This document shows, piece after piece, positions 8,303-15,971 of a stretch of 64,000 nucleotides of DNA. The position numbers and the translations under genes are program-made. Source of the DNA: Rhodococcus sp. H36-A4 (GTDB taxonomy: Bacteria > Actinomycetota > Actinomycetes > Mycobacteriales > Mycobacteriaceae); assembly GCF_027158005.1 (NCBI RefSeq), contig NZ_JAPVLQ010000001.1:310001-374000 (forward strand). Direction: 5' to 3'. The stretch's first letter is position 1. Every line of letters begins with the position of its first letter. The notes beneath the pieces are model-generated. The model made no database searches. It saw only the letters and a list, made by a program, of their open reading frames with translations, and was not told the DNA's origin.

Positions 8303-9136
8303 TCATTCTCGCGAGTGCGAGTGGAACCGCGCACGGGCCCCGGCGATGACCGGCTGCCCGTCGCGGACCAACTCGAAGGCGGTGCTGTCGGGCTCGTCCC
8401 ACGAAAGCAGGTCCGGTGAGTCTCCCGGGAAGAGAGGCGCTGCGAAACGCCCGCTCACGCTGGAGAGATCGGCCGGGTGGACACCGAGCCTGCGGGCCAG
8501 CGCGAGTGTGCTCGCCGCCAGAGTGCAGAGCCCGTGCATGATCGGTCGCGGCTGACCGATGGTCTCGGCCGCCTTCGGATCGATGTGGATATGGTGGCGA
8601 TCGCCGGTGAGTCGGTACAGCGCAGCTTGATTTGTGCTGGTGCGGAGCACATCGGTCGAGGAGGGACTCTGCTCGGGTCGGGTCGTTTTCGCCGGTCCTC
8701 GCTCGCCGCCGAAGCCACCCGACCCCGGCGCGAAGATTGCCCAGGTTGCCACGAAGAACGGCGATTCGACCTTTACCTCGAAGACGGCCGCCGCACCCTT
8801 GTCCCACACCTCGCCCACCGATGCCTGCATGGTGATCGAACCGCTCGTGGGTAGCGGGGCGATGACCTCCATGCTTTGCGATCCGTGAAGTGCGGTGGTG
8901 GTATCGAAGCCGCCACGTGAGCCCAACTCGTCGGGCGCCCATTGTGCAAGGGTCAACGCGAAGGTGGGCAGAACACGAAGGTTCTTCTCGAAGACCAGGT
9001 CCAACTCGCCGGCCTCTGCTCCCACCGCCAGCGCATAGAGGATGGCGTCCTTCTCTTCGTAGGACACCGTCCGGGTGCCGAGATCCACGCCTTTCCACTG
9101 GTCCGGGGTCATGGGGATCTGTTCGGTCGGGCTCAT
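8303..9136 (-). CDS. MaoC-type enoyl-CoA hydratase 2 (ChsH3-like)
   Basis: A 277-residue double-hotdog hydratase. The hydratase-2 motif in the C-terminal half (ALYRLTGDRHHIHIDP) places the catalytic pair at D179 and H184. The N-terminal phrase LVFEKNLRVLPTFA is typical of eukaryotic-type hydratase 2 and of mycobacterial ChsH3 (Rv3538). It would hydrate a steroid side-chain enoyl-CoA. Its ATG overlaps the Ltp2 stop as ATGA, making it the last gene of the seven-gene side-chain operon. In the usual family motif the residues after GD are LNP; here they are RHH, which may alter substrate fit. A paralogue lies at 18376. Confidence 0.88.
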   Translation of the reverse strand: MSPTEQIPMTPDQWKGVDLGTRTVSYEEKDAILYALAVGAEAGELDLVFEKNLRVLPTFALTLAQWAPDELGSRGGFDTTTALHGSQSMEVIAPLPTSGSITMQASVGEVWDKGAAAVFEVKVESPFFVATWAIFAPGSGGFGGERGPAKTTRPEQSPSSTDVLRTSTNQAALYRLTGDRHHIHIDPKAAETIGQPRPIMHGLCTLAASTLALARRLGVHPADLSSVSGRFAAPLFPGDSPDLLSWDEPDSTAFELVRDGQPVIAGARARFHSHSRE

Positions 9137-10311
9137 TGCTCGCGTCCTAGGATCAGCCCACTGGTGGGCACGGCTGTACCGGCAGTGACCAGTACATTGT
9201 TCACTTCGTTCGGTTGGGTGGTCGACGTCCCACGCAGTAGACGCACAGCTTCGGCGATACCGTTCACACCGTGTAGGTAGGCCTCCCCGAGCTGACCACC
9301 GTGCGTATTCGTGGGCAAAGATCCGCCGATGTCGAGATTTCCTTCGCGAATGAAATCCTTCGCCTCGCCTCGCCCACAGAAGCCCAGTTCCTCGAGCTGC
9401 GGAAGCACCAATGGAGTGAAATGGTCGTAGAGGACAGCGGCGGAAATATCCGCCGGCTTCAACCCGCTCTGGCTGTACAACTGCTTCGCTACCACTCCCA
9501 TTTCCGGAATGCCGGTGATCTCGGAGCGGTAGTAGCTCGCCATCATGTGCTGATCTCGACCCGACCCTTGCGCAGCACCTCGGACGATCGCCGGGGCATG
9601 CTTCAAATCCCGCGCACGCTCGGCAGAAACAATGACCAATGCCTGACCGCCGTCGGTTTCCTGGCAGCAGTCCAGCAAGTGCAGCGGCTCGGCGATCCAT
9701 CGAGAATTCTGGTGATCTTCCAGTGTGATGGGCCGGTTGTAGAACCACGCGGCGGGATTGACCGCAGCATGTGCCCGGGCCACCACGGCGACGCGGCCGA
9801 AGTCTTCACTCGTCGCGCCGTATTCGTGCATGTAACGACGGGCGAACATCGCAACCCACTGAGCGGGAGTCGACAGGCCCTGCGGCGTAAGCCACGCGTA
9901 CGCGGCCCGATCGGCCGTGCTGTCCATCGGCCGGTCGTGCTGGCCCAAGCCGTAACGCGTACCGGATCGCTCGTTGAATGCGCGATAGCAGACGACGACA
10001 TCGGCGACGCCCGTGGCGACTGCCATCGCCGCCTGTTGCACGGTGGCACATGCGGCCCCGCCGCCGTATCCGATGCGCGAGAAAAACTTCAGTTCACCGA
10101 GACCGGTGTTGCGAGCAACGATCGCCTCACCGTTCGTCTCGGCAGTGAAGGTGGACAATCCGTCGACCTCGGACGGATCGATACCGGCATCTGCCAAGGC
10201 TGCAACGATGGCCTCGCAGGCGAGCTGAAGTTCGCTGCGCCCGGAATTCTTGGAGAACTCGGTGGCACCGATTCCGACAATGGCTGCAGCACCGGACAGT
10301 TGGTTGCTCAT
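9133..10311 (-). CDS. ltp2: Ltp2-like steroid side-chain aldolase (SCP2-thiolase fold)
   Basis: A 392-residue thiolase-fold lipid-transfer protein that aligns from memory along its length with mycobacterial Ltp2, for example IVGIGATEFSKNSGRSELQL at the start and HGGQLGEAYLHG near the end. Ltp2 is a retro-aldolase that releases a short acyl-CoA from 17-hydroxy steroid-CoA, leaving a 17-ketosteroid. It works as a complex with the DUF35 domain of ChsH2. Both ChsH1 and ChsH2 are encoded immediately upstream. Start and stop overlap neighbours as ATGA, so stoichiometric translation is likely. Confidence 0.9.
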   Translation of the reverse strand: MSNQLSGAAAIVGIGATEFSKNSGRSELQLACEAIVAALADAGIDPSEVDGLSTFTAETNGEAIVARNTGLGELKFFSRIGYGGGAACATVQQAAMAVATGVADVVVCYRAFNERSGTRYGLGQHDRPMDSTADRAAYAWLTPQGLSTPAQWVAMFARRYMHEYGATSEDFGRVAVVARAHAAVNPAAWFYNRPITLEDHQNSRWIAEPLHLLDCCQETDGGQALVIVSAERARDLKHAPAIVRGAAQGSGRDQHMMASYYRSEITGIPEMGVVAKQLYSQSGLKPADISAAVLYDHFTPLVLPQLEELGFCGRGEAKDFIREGNLDIGGSLPTNTHGGQLGEAYLHGVNGIAEAVRLLRGTSTTQPNEVNNVLVTAGTAVPTSGLILGREQ

Positions 10312-10742
10312 CGAGCACCCGGGGATTCGTACGCCACGGTCACAGTCCCGTTGACGTGTTCACCGAGACTGTTGCGGCCGCGCACTGTCACCACAATCGT
10401 GTCGCCGTCCTTGCTGGACACCGTTCCACTCAAATGCATATCGTCTCCAGGATAGTTGGGCGCCCCGAGCCGGACCTTGATTCTTCGCACGGTCGCAGCA
10501 GGGCCCGCCCACGCGCTGACGAACTGTCCCACCAGACCATTGGTGGTCAAAATGTTCATGAAGATGTCCTTCGACCCCCGCGCGACTGCCTGCACGGCGT
10601 CGTGGTGAACGTCTTGGAAATCGCGCGTCGCGAGCGCACCTGCGACGATCAGTGCCCGCGTGATCGGCACGACCGACTCCGGTAGTTCCTCTCCCACTAC
10701 GCAATCACTCGATACTCGATCTCTCACCGCGGGGTTGCTCAT
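10308..10742 (-). CDS. chsH1: ChsH1-like MaoC hydratase subunit
   Basis: A 144-residue single-hotdog protein of the MaoC family. In the characterised mycobacterial system ChsH1 pairs with the MaoC domain of ChsH2 to hydrate the steroid 17(20)-enoyl-CoA. Here the small subunit lies between the FadE27-like gene and ltp2, overlapping both by 4 bases. The phrase GATRDFQDVHHD-like text (ALATRDFQDVHHDA) carries the hot-dog acidic/histidine site, at about residues 37-50. ATG 10742 is fixed by the overlap with the upstream stop; an ORF extension upstream is a shadow of the FadE gene. Confidence 0.87.
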   Translation of the reverse strand: MSNPAVRDRVSSDCVVGEELPESVVPITRALIVAGALATRDFQDVHHDAVQAVARGSKDIFMNILTTNGLVGQFVSAWAGPAATVRRIKVRLGAPNYPGDDMHLSGTVSSKDGDTIVVTVRGRNSLGEHVNGTVTVAYESPGAR

Positions 10743-11851
10743 GCGATGACCTCGACCCCGGTTGCCAAGAGGTCGCCGAGCCGGTTCAGATCGGACGCCG
10801 CGCCTCCCAGGGTGGCTCCGATCTGCTTGCCCCACAGCAGGTAGCGATGAATCGGGTACTCGGTATCCACCCCGATACCACCGTGGACGTGCTGTGTTCG
10901 GTGCACGACTCGCTGTCCGGCGTCGCTGGCCCACCATTTGGCGACCAACACCGACGTACCCGGGTCCTCCCCCGCCGACAGCAGCCAGGCTGCCTGCCAG
11001 AGGGTGACACGCATAGCCTCGAGGTCGATGTAACAGTCGGCGAGCTGGTGCGCCACCGCTTGAAACGTGGCGAGCGGTCGCCCGAACTGGACTCGCTCGT
11101 TCAGATACGCCACCGCCTGCGTCACTGCACTCTCGGCGACACCCAACTGAACTGCAGCCAAGGCGATTTCGACATAAGACTCGATCTTACCGACGGCACT
11201 GCCATCGGCTGCACCGAGAATATCGACGCGCGCACCCTCTGCGGTGATATCTGCACATAGTTCGTGTGTAGTGGATTCGTTGACCTGCTGGCTCACACCG
11301 TCGGCAGACGGATCCAACAGGAAGAGCGCAGGGCCCGAGGATGTTTCGGCAGAGACCACAACTCGTGCGGCGACATGTACCGACGGGACTGCAACTTTCG
11401 ATCCCGTCACGCGCCAGACGCCGTCGACCTCTGCGGCGGTCATGGACGGTGCACCGCTACCGAAGGGACCGAAACCTTCGAGTCCGACCGTCAGCATTTT
11501 CGAACCATCGGTTGCGGCGGGAAGCCACTCGTTCTTCTGATTCTCGGTTCCGAACTCGTCGATGGCCAACGCGCTCACAAGGTGTGGCCACAGCGGGACC
11601 GGCGCAACCCGGCGCCCTTGTTCGACGAGCACGACGCAGAGTGCGGAGAAATCGAGGGCGCTTCCACCGAATTCTTCACTCACCGCGATACCGAGCACAC
11701 CGGTGCGGCCGAGCTCGTCCCACAGGTCCCGATCGATCCGATCCGTAGAGGCCTCCACGGCCACGATTCGATCAGTGCTTGCGCGCGCTCCGAAGACATC
11801 GGCGGCAAGTTCACCGATCGTTCGCTGCTCTTCGCTGAAACTGAAATCCAT
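10739..11851 (-). CDS. Acyl-CoA dehydrogenase subunit, FadE27/ChsE5-like
   Basis: A 370-residue ACAD. The C-terminal phrase HVHGGIGVDTEYPIHRYL and the region QFGRPLATFQAVAHQLAD match mycobacterial FadE27 better than FadE28 as recalled. FadE26 and FadE27 form an alpha2-beta2 heterotetramer (ChsE4-ChsE5) in which active sites are built from both subunits. The probable partner is the FadE26-like gene two positions upstream, separated by chsH2. The start codon shares one base with the chsH2 stop (TGATG). It would introduce a double bond in a steroid side-chain acyl-CoA. Confidence 0.85.
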   Translation of the reverse strand: MDFSFSEEQRTIGELAADVFGARASTDRIVAVEASTDRIDRDLWDELGRTGVLGIAVSEEFGGSALDFSALCVVLVEQGRRVAPVPLWPHLVSALAIDEFGTENQKNEWLPAATDGSKMLTVGLEGFGPFGSGAPSMTAAEVDGVWRVTGSKVAVPSVHVAARVVVSAETSSGPALFLLDPSADGVSQQVNESTTHELCADITAEGARVDILGAADGSAVGKIESYVEIALAAVQLGVAESAVTQAVAYLNERVQFGRPLATFQAVAHQLADCYIDLEAMRVTLWQAAWLLSAGEDPGTSVLVAKWWASDAGQRVVHRTQHVHGGIGVDTEYPIHRYLLWGKQIGATLGGAASDLNRLGDLLATGVEVIA

Positions 11852-12774
11852 CAGTGCTCCTGAGATGAAATAGGCCGGAAGGCAGGCAAAGTCAGATCCG
11901 AGTCGGCATCGATCCAGGTCAACTCGACGGCCATGTCGATGGTGACGTCCGCGGGCTCGATGCCGGTCATATTGGCGACCAAGCGAGTGCCCTCCTCGAG
12001 TTCGATGACAGCGACGATCAACGGATAGTCGAAGGCATCGATCTGTGGATGGTGGTTGACGACGAAGCTGTACACATGACCGCGCCCTGACGCGTCCACG
12101 GTGTCCCAGTCGGTGGATTGGCACTGTCCACACATCGGACCGGTCGGATGTCGAAGCACACCGCAGGACGCGCATCGCTGTATCACCAACCGGTGTTCGA
12201 GAGCGGCTGCGAACCAGAACGCATTGTCGTCGTTCAGCGCCGGACGAGGTCGCAGGGCGCGAGCAACGGCTTTCTGAGCCGGCCGGTACCGCAACGTACG
12301 CCACCGCTGCGTTCCGACGACCATGCCGTCGGTATCGCGATACGTCTTGAGCGTGGTGATGAAATGCCCGACGCCCAGCCCGGTCTTCTTTTCCTCGGAA
12401 ATTGCTTCTACGACTTCCGACACCTGAAGATGGTCACCCGGACGTAGCTCCCGGAAGAACTCCATATCGGAATCGGTCGCGACCACCGAGGTGAATCCGG
12501 CCTCGTCGAGGATCGCGATCAGTTCGGTCCAGGTCGGCGAAGGGTCGACTCCGGACATCTTGTCCGTGTAGGACTTCATCGTCCACACCTGGAGCATCGC
12601 GGCGGGTGCAACCGAACCGTCGGCATGCTTTGGATCCCCAACCGTCGAGTCTCCGCCCCCCATGACCTCCGTCCAATGTCTGATCATCGGCGCATTCACC
12701 GGGTCCGGTCCGAGTGTCGGTGGGACCAATACCGCGCCCTCGAATTCGCGCAGGCGCGCGCTCACCTCGATCAT
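11851..12774 (-). CDS. chsH2: ChsH2-like MaoC-DUF35 fusion
   Basis: A 307-residue two-domain protein: an N-terminal MaoC hotdog domain (about 1-165) and a C-terminal DUF35 OB-fold with a zinc ribbon (C201, C204, C215, C218). In the known system the MaoC half pairs with ChsH1 as hydratase, and the DUF35 half binds Ltp2 to make the aldolase, channelling the hydrated intermediate. All partners are present in this operon. The ATG overlaps the FadE26-like stop (ATGA). Length and domain order are as expected for ChsH2. Confidence 0.9.
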   Translation of the reverse strand: MIEVSARLREFEGAVLVPPTLGPDPVNAPMIRHWTEVMGGGDSTVGDPKHADGSVAPAAMLQVWTMKSYTDKMSGVDPSPTWTELIAILDEAGFTSVVATDSDMEFFRELRPGDHLQVSEVVEAISEEKKTGLGVGHFITTLKTYRDTDGMVVGTQRWRTLRYRPAQKAVARALRPRPALNDDNAFWFAAALEHRLVIQRCASCGVLRHPTGPMCGQCQSTDWDTVDASGRGHVYSFVVNHHPQIDAFDYPLIVAVIELEEGTRLVANMTGIEPADVTIDMAVELTWIDADSDLTLPAFRPISSQEH

Positions 12775-13937
12775 GCGTTCCTCTTGGCGCGAACCAGGCC
12801 GAGGCCCATCGTGCCGACCATGTCGCGCAGGACTTCGTTGACCCCACCGCCGAAGGTGTTCACGACGGATTGCCTGGAGATTTGTTCGATCTGACCGCCG
12901 AGAACTGCACCGGGAGAACCGGGCCGAAGACGCCCCACCGCACCGAGGATGCCCTGCAGCGCGCGGTAGACCTCGATGTGCGTTTCCGTACCGTAGGTCT
13001 TGATGGCGCCCGCGTCCGCTCCGGACAAGGTGTCCTGTGCGACGGCAGCGGCCATCTTCCAGTTCATCAGCCGCATCGCCTCGAGCTTTGCGTGGGTGCG
13101 GGCGAATTCGATACGCACCCAGGGAATTTCGAGGGCACCGTTGTCTTGCGCCCAGTCGAATACCTGACGCCAGAGACCGAGGGTTCGGCCGCCGAGCGCG
13201 GCGAGGCCGATCCGTTCGTGATTGAGCTGCGCCGTGATGAGTTGCCAGCCACCGTTGATCTCGCCCACCACTTCGGCGTCCGTGATGCGAATATCGCTGT
13301 AGTACGTCGAGGTGACCATCAATCCACCGACAGTGTTGATGGGCGACCAGCTGAAGCCCTCGTCGTCGGTGGGCACGATGAGAATCGAGATTCCGCGATG
13401 CTTCGGCGCATCCGGGTCCGTGCGGGCTGCGAGCCACACATAGTCGGCCGTGTTGGCGCCACTGGTGAAGATCTTGTTGCCATTGACAACCCAGTCCTCA
13501 CCGTCCCGGACTGCTTTCGTCCGCAGCGACGCGAGATCGGTGCCTGCCTCGGGCTCGGTGTAGCCGATGGCGAAGACGATCTCGCCCGCCAGGATGCCGG
13601 GCAGAAAGCGTTCTTTCTGCTCTTCGGTACCGAATTTCATCAGCGTCGGACCGACCGTGTTGACGGTGACGAACGGGAACGGCAATCCGGCCCGCTGAAC
13701 CTCGTCGAAGAACACGAACTGATCCTCGGCAGAGCGTCCCTGGCCGCCGAACTCCACGGGCCAGCCGATTCCGAGCCATCCGTCTTTGCCGAGCAACCGC
13801 ACTATTTCCCGGAAGTACTCGCCGCCGACCCCTTGCTCTCCGGCGACGCGTCGCTTCTCCGGCGGCAGCAGCTCTGCAAAATATGTGCGTAACTCCTGCC
13901 GGAGAGCGCTCTGTTCTGGTGTTTCCTTGAGATCCAT
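12771..13937 (-). CDS. Acyl-CoA dehydrogenase subunit, FadE26/ChsE4-like
   Basis: A 388-residue acyl-CoA dehydrogenase. The FAD/substrate signature IGYTEPEAGTDLASLRT and the C-terminal FGGGVNEVLRDMV phrase are typical of the FadE26/FadE29 group, and GKDGWLGIGWPVEFGGQGRS points to FadE26. It probably pairs with the FadE27-like subunit at 10739. The start ATG 13937 has an AGGAG site 7 bases upstream. It lies 53 bp downstream of the FadD17-like ligase in the same operon. The alternative assignment FadE29/ChsE2 cannot be excluded without alignment. Confidence 0.87.
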   Translation of the reverse strand: MDLKETPEQSALRQELRTYFAELLPPEKRRVAGEQGVGGEYFREIVRLLGKDGWLGIGWPVEFGGQGRSAEDQFVFFDEVQRAGLPFPFVTVNTVGPTLMKFGTEEQKERFLPGILAGEIVFAIGYTEPEAGTDLASLRTKAVRDGEDWVVNGNKIFTSGANTADYVWLAARTDPDAPKHRGISILIVPTDDEGFSWSPINTVGGLMVTSTYYSDIRITDAEVVGEINGGWQLITAQLNHERIGLAALGGRTLGLWRQVFDWAQDNGALEIPWVRIEFARTHAKLEAMRLMNWKMAAAVAQDTLSGADAGAIKTYGTETHIEVYRALQGILGAVGRLRPGSPGAVLGGQIEQISRQSVVNTFGGGVNEVLRDMVGTMGLGLVRAKRNA

Positions 13938-13990
13938 CTCAATACTCCTCGTGCCTGACTCCGGCTGTCACTACCAATGGGTGGATCGAC

Positions 13991-15703
13991 TCAGGCGGAC
14001 AGGAACCGTCGACGCCCATAGGTGTCGAATTCCTTTTCCAACAGATCTTTGTCTTCTTCGGTCATCAACCGGTACTGAGGAGCCCCTCGACCCTCCCACC
14101 GGAAGATCAGGTCCTCGCAGCGCCAATTCTGCTGCTGCAGCTGGTTTTTGACGATTTTGTTGGAACCGGTCACGGGAAGGTTCGCCGAGACTCGAAGAAA
14201 GCGCGGCGCCGACTTGGTTCCCAGGTCGTCCTGCGCGGTGAGGAACGTTGCGAAGCCCGCGGCGTCGAAAGCCTCGACGTCGGGCACCTCCAGCGCAGCC
14301 ATGACCTGATCACCCGAACGCGGGTCCGGCACCGAGTAGACACCGGTAGCGATGACGGATGGATACCGCCGACAGATGCGTTCGACCAACAGGGCCGAGG
14401 TGTTCTCACCGTCGACCCGAATCCAGTCGCCCTTGCGTCCGGCGAAGTAGATGAAGCCGTCCTCGTCTATGTAGCCGAGGTCGCCCGTCCAGTACCAGCC
14501 GTGCCGCAACCGGTCCGCGATCGCGCTCTCGTTCTTGTAGTAGCCCTCGAAAGCCGACGCGCCGGCCATATCGACCATCTCACCGATGGACTCGTCTGGG
14601 TTGAGAACCCGGCCGTACTCGTCGCACCGGGCGAGACCTTTCTTCTCACGCGTCTCGGGGTCCACGATTGCGATGTTCTTGTGAGCGGGACGACCGAGCG
14701 CGCCCGCCGGTGCATTCGGATCCAGAGTTACCGAACCGGCGCCTTCGCTCGATCCGTATCCCTCGAACAGTTCGGCTCCGAATCGCCGAACGAACTCCAC
14801 CTTGTCCTCCGGGGACGCTTCGGTACCGAATCCTCGCACGAGTGTGTTGACGTGGTCGTCCTCGGATTCCGGCGTCGCCATCAGGTAGGCAAGAGCCTTC
14901 CCGACATACGTAAAGAAGGTCGCGCCGAAGAATCGCACATCAGGCAGGAATCCCGACGCGGTGAACTTGGGGGTCAAGCACACGACGGCGCCGTTGGCGA
15001 GAGCCGGAGCCCACAGCGCCATCAGTGCGTTGCCGTGGAACAACGGCATGCAGCAGTAGTCGACGTCGTCGCGCGAATGTCCGTACTTGGCCGAGTTGGT
15101 GTAGGCAAGCCTGGCAAGCCGACCTTGACTGCAGCGGACCGCTTTGGACGCACCCGTCGTCCCAGAGGTGAACAACAACAACATCAGGCTCGAACTGTCG
15201 ACCGACGGTGATACTACCGGTGCCTCCTGCATCGAACCGGCGCATCTGTCCAGGTACTCGGGCTCGTCCACGAGGACGAAACGATCCGGTGTCAGGCCCA
15301 GATCCAGGCTGGAAAGCATGGACATACCGGCAGTGTCCGTGACGATCAACTGGCAGTCGACGTAGCGAATCTCGGCTTCGAGTTCCGCGCCCCGCTTGGT
15401 CGGGTTGATCCCGACGATCGTTCCACCGACCAGCGCCGCGCCACCGAGCCAGAACACGAATTCAGGGGTGTTCTCGAGCAGGACACCGATGTGGAACGGT
15501 CCGTCGACCCGCATCGACTCGGCCAGCGCACCCCGCGCTGCACTCTCGTGGACTACCTCGTGCCACGTCCAGTCCTGTTCGCGGGTTCTTAGTCCGTCGT
15601 GGTGATCGCCCAGTCGATCGAGAAGCATCTCCGCGATGGTCCCGCGATGCCCCTCGTCATCCAGCGCAAGGGTCTTCTCCTCGGAAGCCAAGTCCTGAGT
15701 CAT
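13991..15703 (-). CDS. Acyl-CoA ligase, FadD17/FadD19-like steroid side-chain type
   Basis: A 570-residue ANL-family ligase. The P-loop LFTSGTTGASKA spans 178-189, the WTGD region is WYWTGDLGYIDEDGF, and the C-terminal lysine lies in SNKIVKNQL. The pattern (short N-terminus, GNALMALW, long C-terminal tail) recalls FadD17/FadD19, which activate steroid side chains. It heads the seven-gene side-chain operon. The ATG at 15703 overlaps the stop of an upstream 39-codon ORF as ATGA, which fixes the start; a GTG two codons earlier is the alternative. Substrate is inferred to be a steroid carboxylic acid such as a C24 or C22 bile-acid intermediate. Confidence 0.87.
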   Translation of the reverse strand: MTQDLASEEKTLALDDEGHRGTIAEMLLDRLGDHHDGLRTREQDWTWHEVVHESAARGALAESMRVDGPFHIGVLLENTPEFVFWLGGAALVGGTIVGINPTKRGAELEAEIRYVDCQLIVTDTAGMSMLSSLDLGLTPDRFVLVDEPEYLDRCAGSMQEAPVVSPSVDSSSLMLLLFTSGTTGASKAVRCSQGRLARLAYTNSAKYGHSRDDVDYCCMPLFHGNALMALWAPALANGAVVCLTPKFTASGFLPDVRFFGATFFTYVGKALAYLMATPESEDDHVNTLVRGFGTEASPEDKVEFVRRFGAELFEGYGSSEGAGSVTLDPNAPAGALGRPAHKNIAIVDPETREKKGLARCDEYGRVLNPDESIGEMVDMAGASAFEGYYKNESAIADRLRHGWYWTGDLGYIDEDGFIYFAGRKGDWIRVDGENTSALLVERICRRYPSVIATGVYSVPDPRSGDQVMAALEVPDVEAFDAAGFATFLTAQDDLGTKSAPRFLRVSANLPVTGSNKIVKNQLQQQNWRCEDLIFRWEGRGAPQYRLMTEEDKDLLEKEFDTYGRRRFLSA

Positions 15704-15819
15704 GCGCACATCTCTGTCGTCGTTGTTTCGATGTTGCGGCTGCGCAGCGTGATCGGCCCGAATGTGGCCGGTGCCGAATGATCGACCTGCACGGTGGGCG
15801 AGTCGAGATCTATGGTCAT
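15700..15819 (-). CDS. 39-codon leader ORF, possibly a remnant of a flavin oxidoreductase
   Basis: A 39-residue ORF starting at ATG 15819 with a strong GGAGGA ribosome site 6 bases upstream, and ending in ATGA with the ligase start. Its second half, ATFGPITLRSRNIE, looks like the N-terminal segment of old-yellow-enzyme / NADH:flavin oxidoreductases (FGPxxLRNRI) and then stops. It may be a genuine leader peptide that couples translation of the operon, or the stub of a deleted gene. No function is assigned. Confidence 0.5.
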   Translation of the reverse strand: MTIDLDSPTVQVDHSAPATFGPITLRSRNIETTTTEMCA

Positions 15820-15886
15820 AACTGTCCTCCAGGTCCGAATACTCCCGTAACGTATCGGCGGATGGTGACTGCCCGGGGGGGAGTCT

Positions 15887-15919
15887 CGCTCAGTGGCAAC
15901 GACCGTCTGCCACTGAGCG
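15887..15919. promoter_or_regulatory. Perfect 12-bp inverted repeat in divergent promoter
   Basis: CGCTCAGTGGCA (15887-15898), a 9-base spacer, then its exact reverse complement (15908-15919). It lies midway between the divergent ligase operon and the second ligase gene. The arm length and position suit an operator bound by a dimeric repressor or two dimers. It could also fold as an RNA hairpin in the plus-strand leader. The CTCAGTG core recurs upstream of the KstD gene (23510-23523). Confidence 0.6.
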
Positions 15920-15971
15920 CTACGTGCCATCTTGTGGCGGTACACCTGCCCGAGGACGAAAGGCCCTTTCG

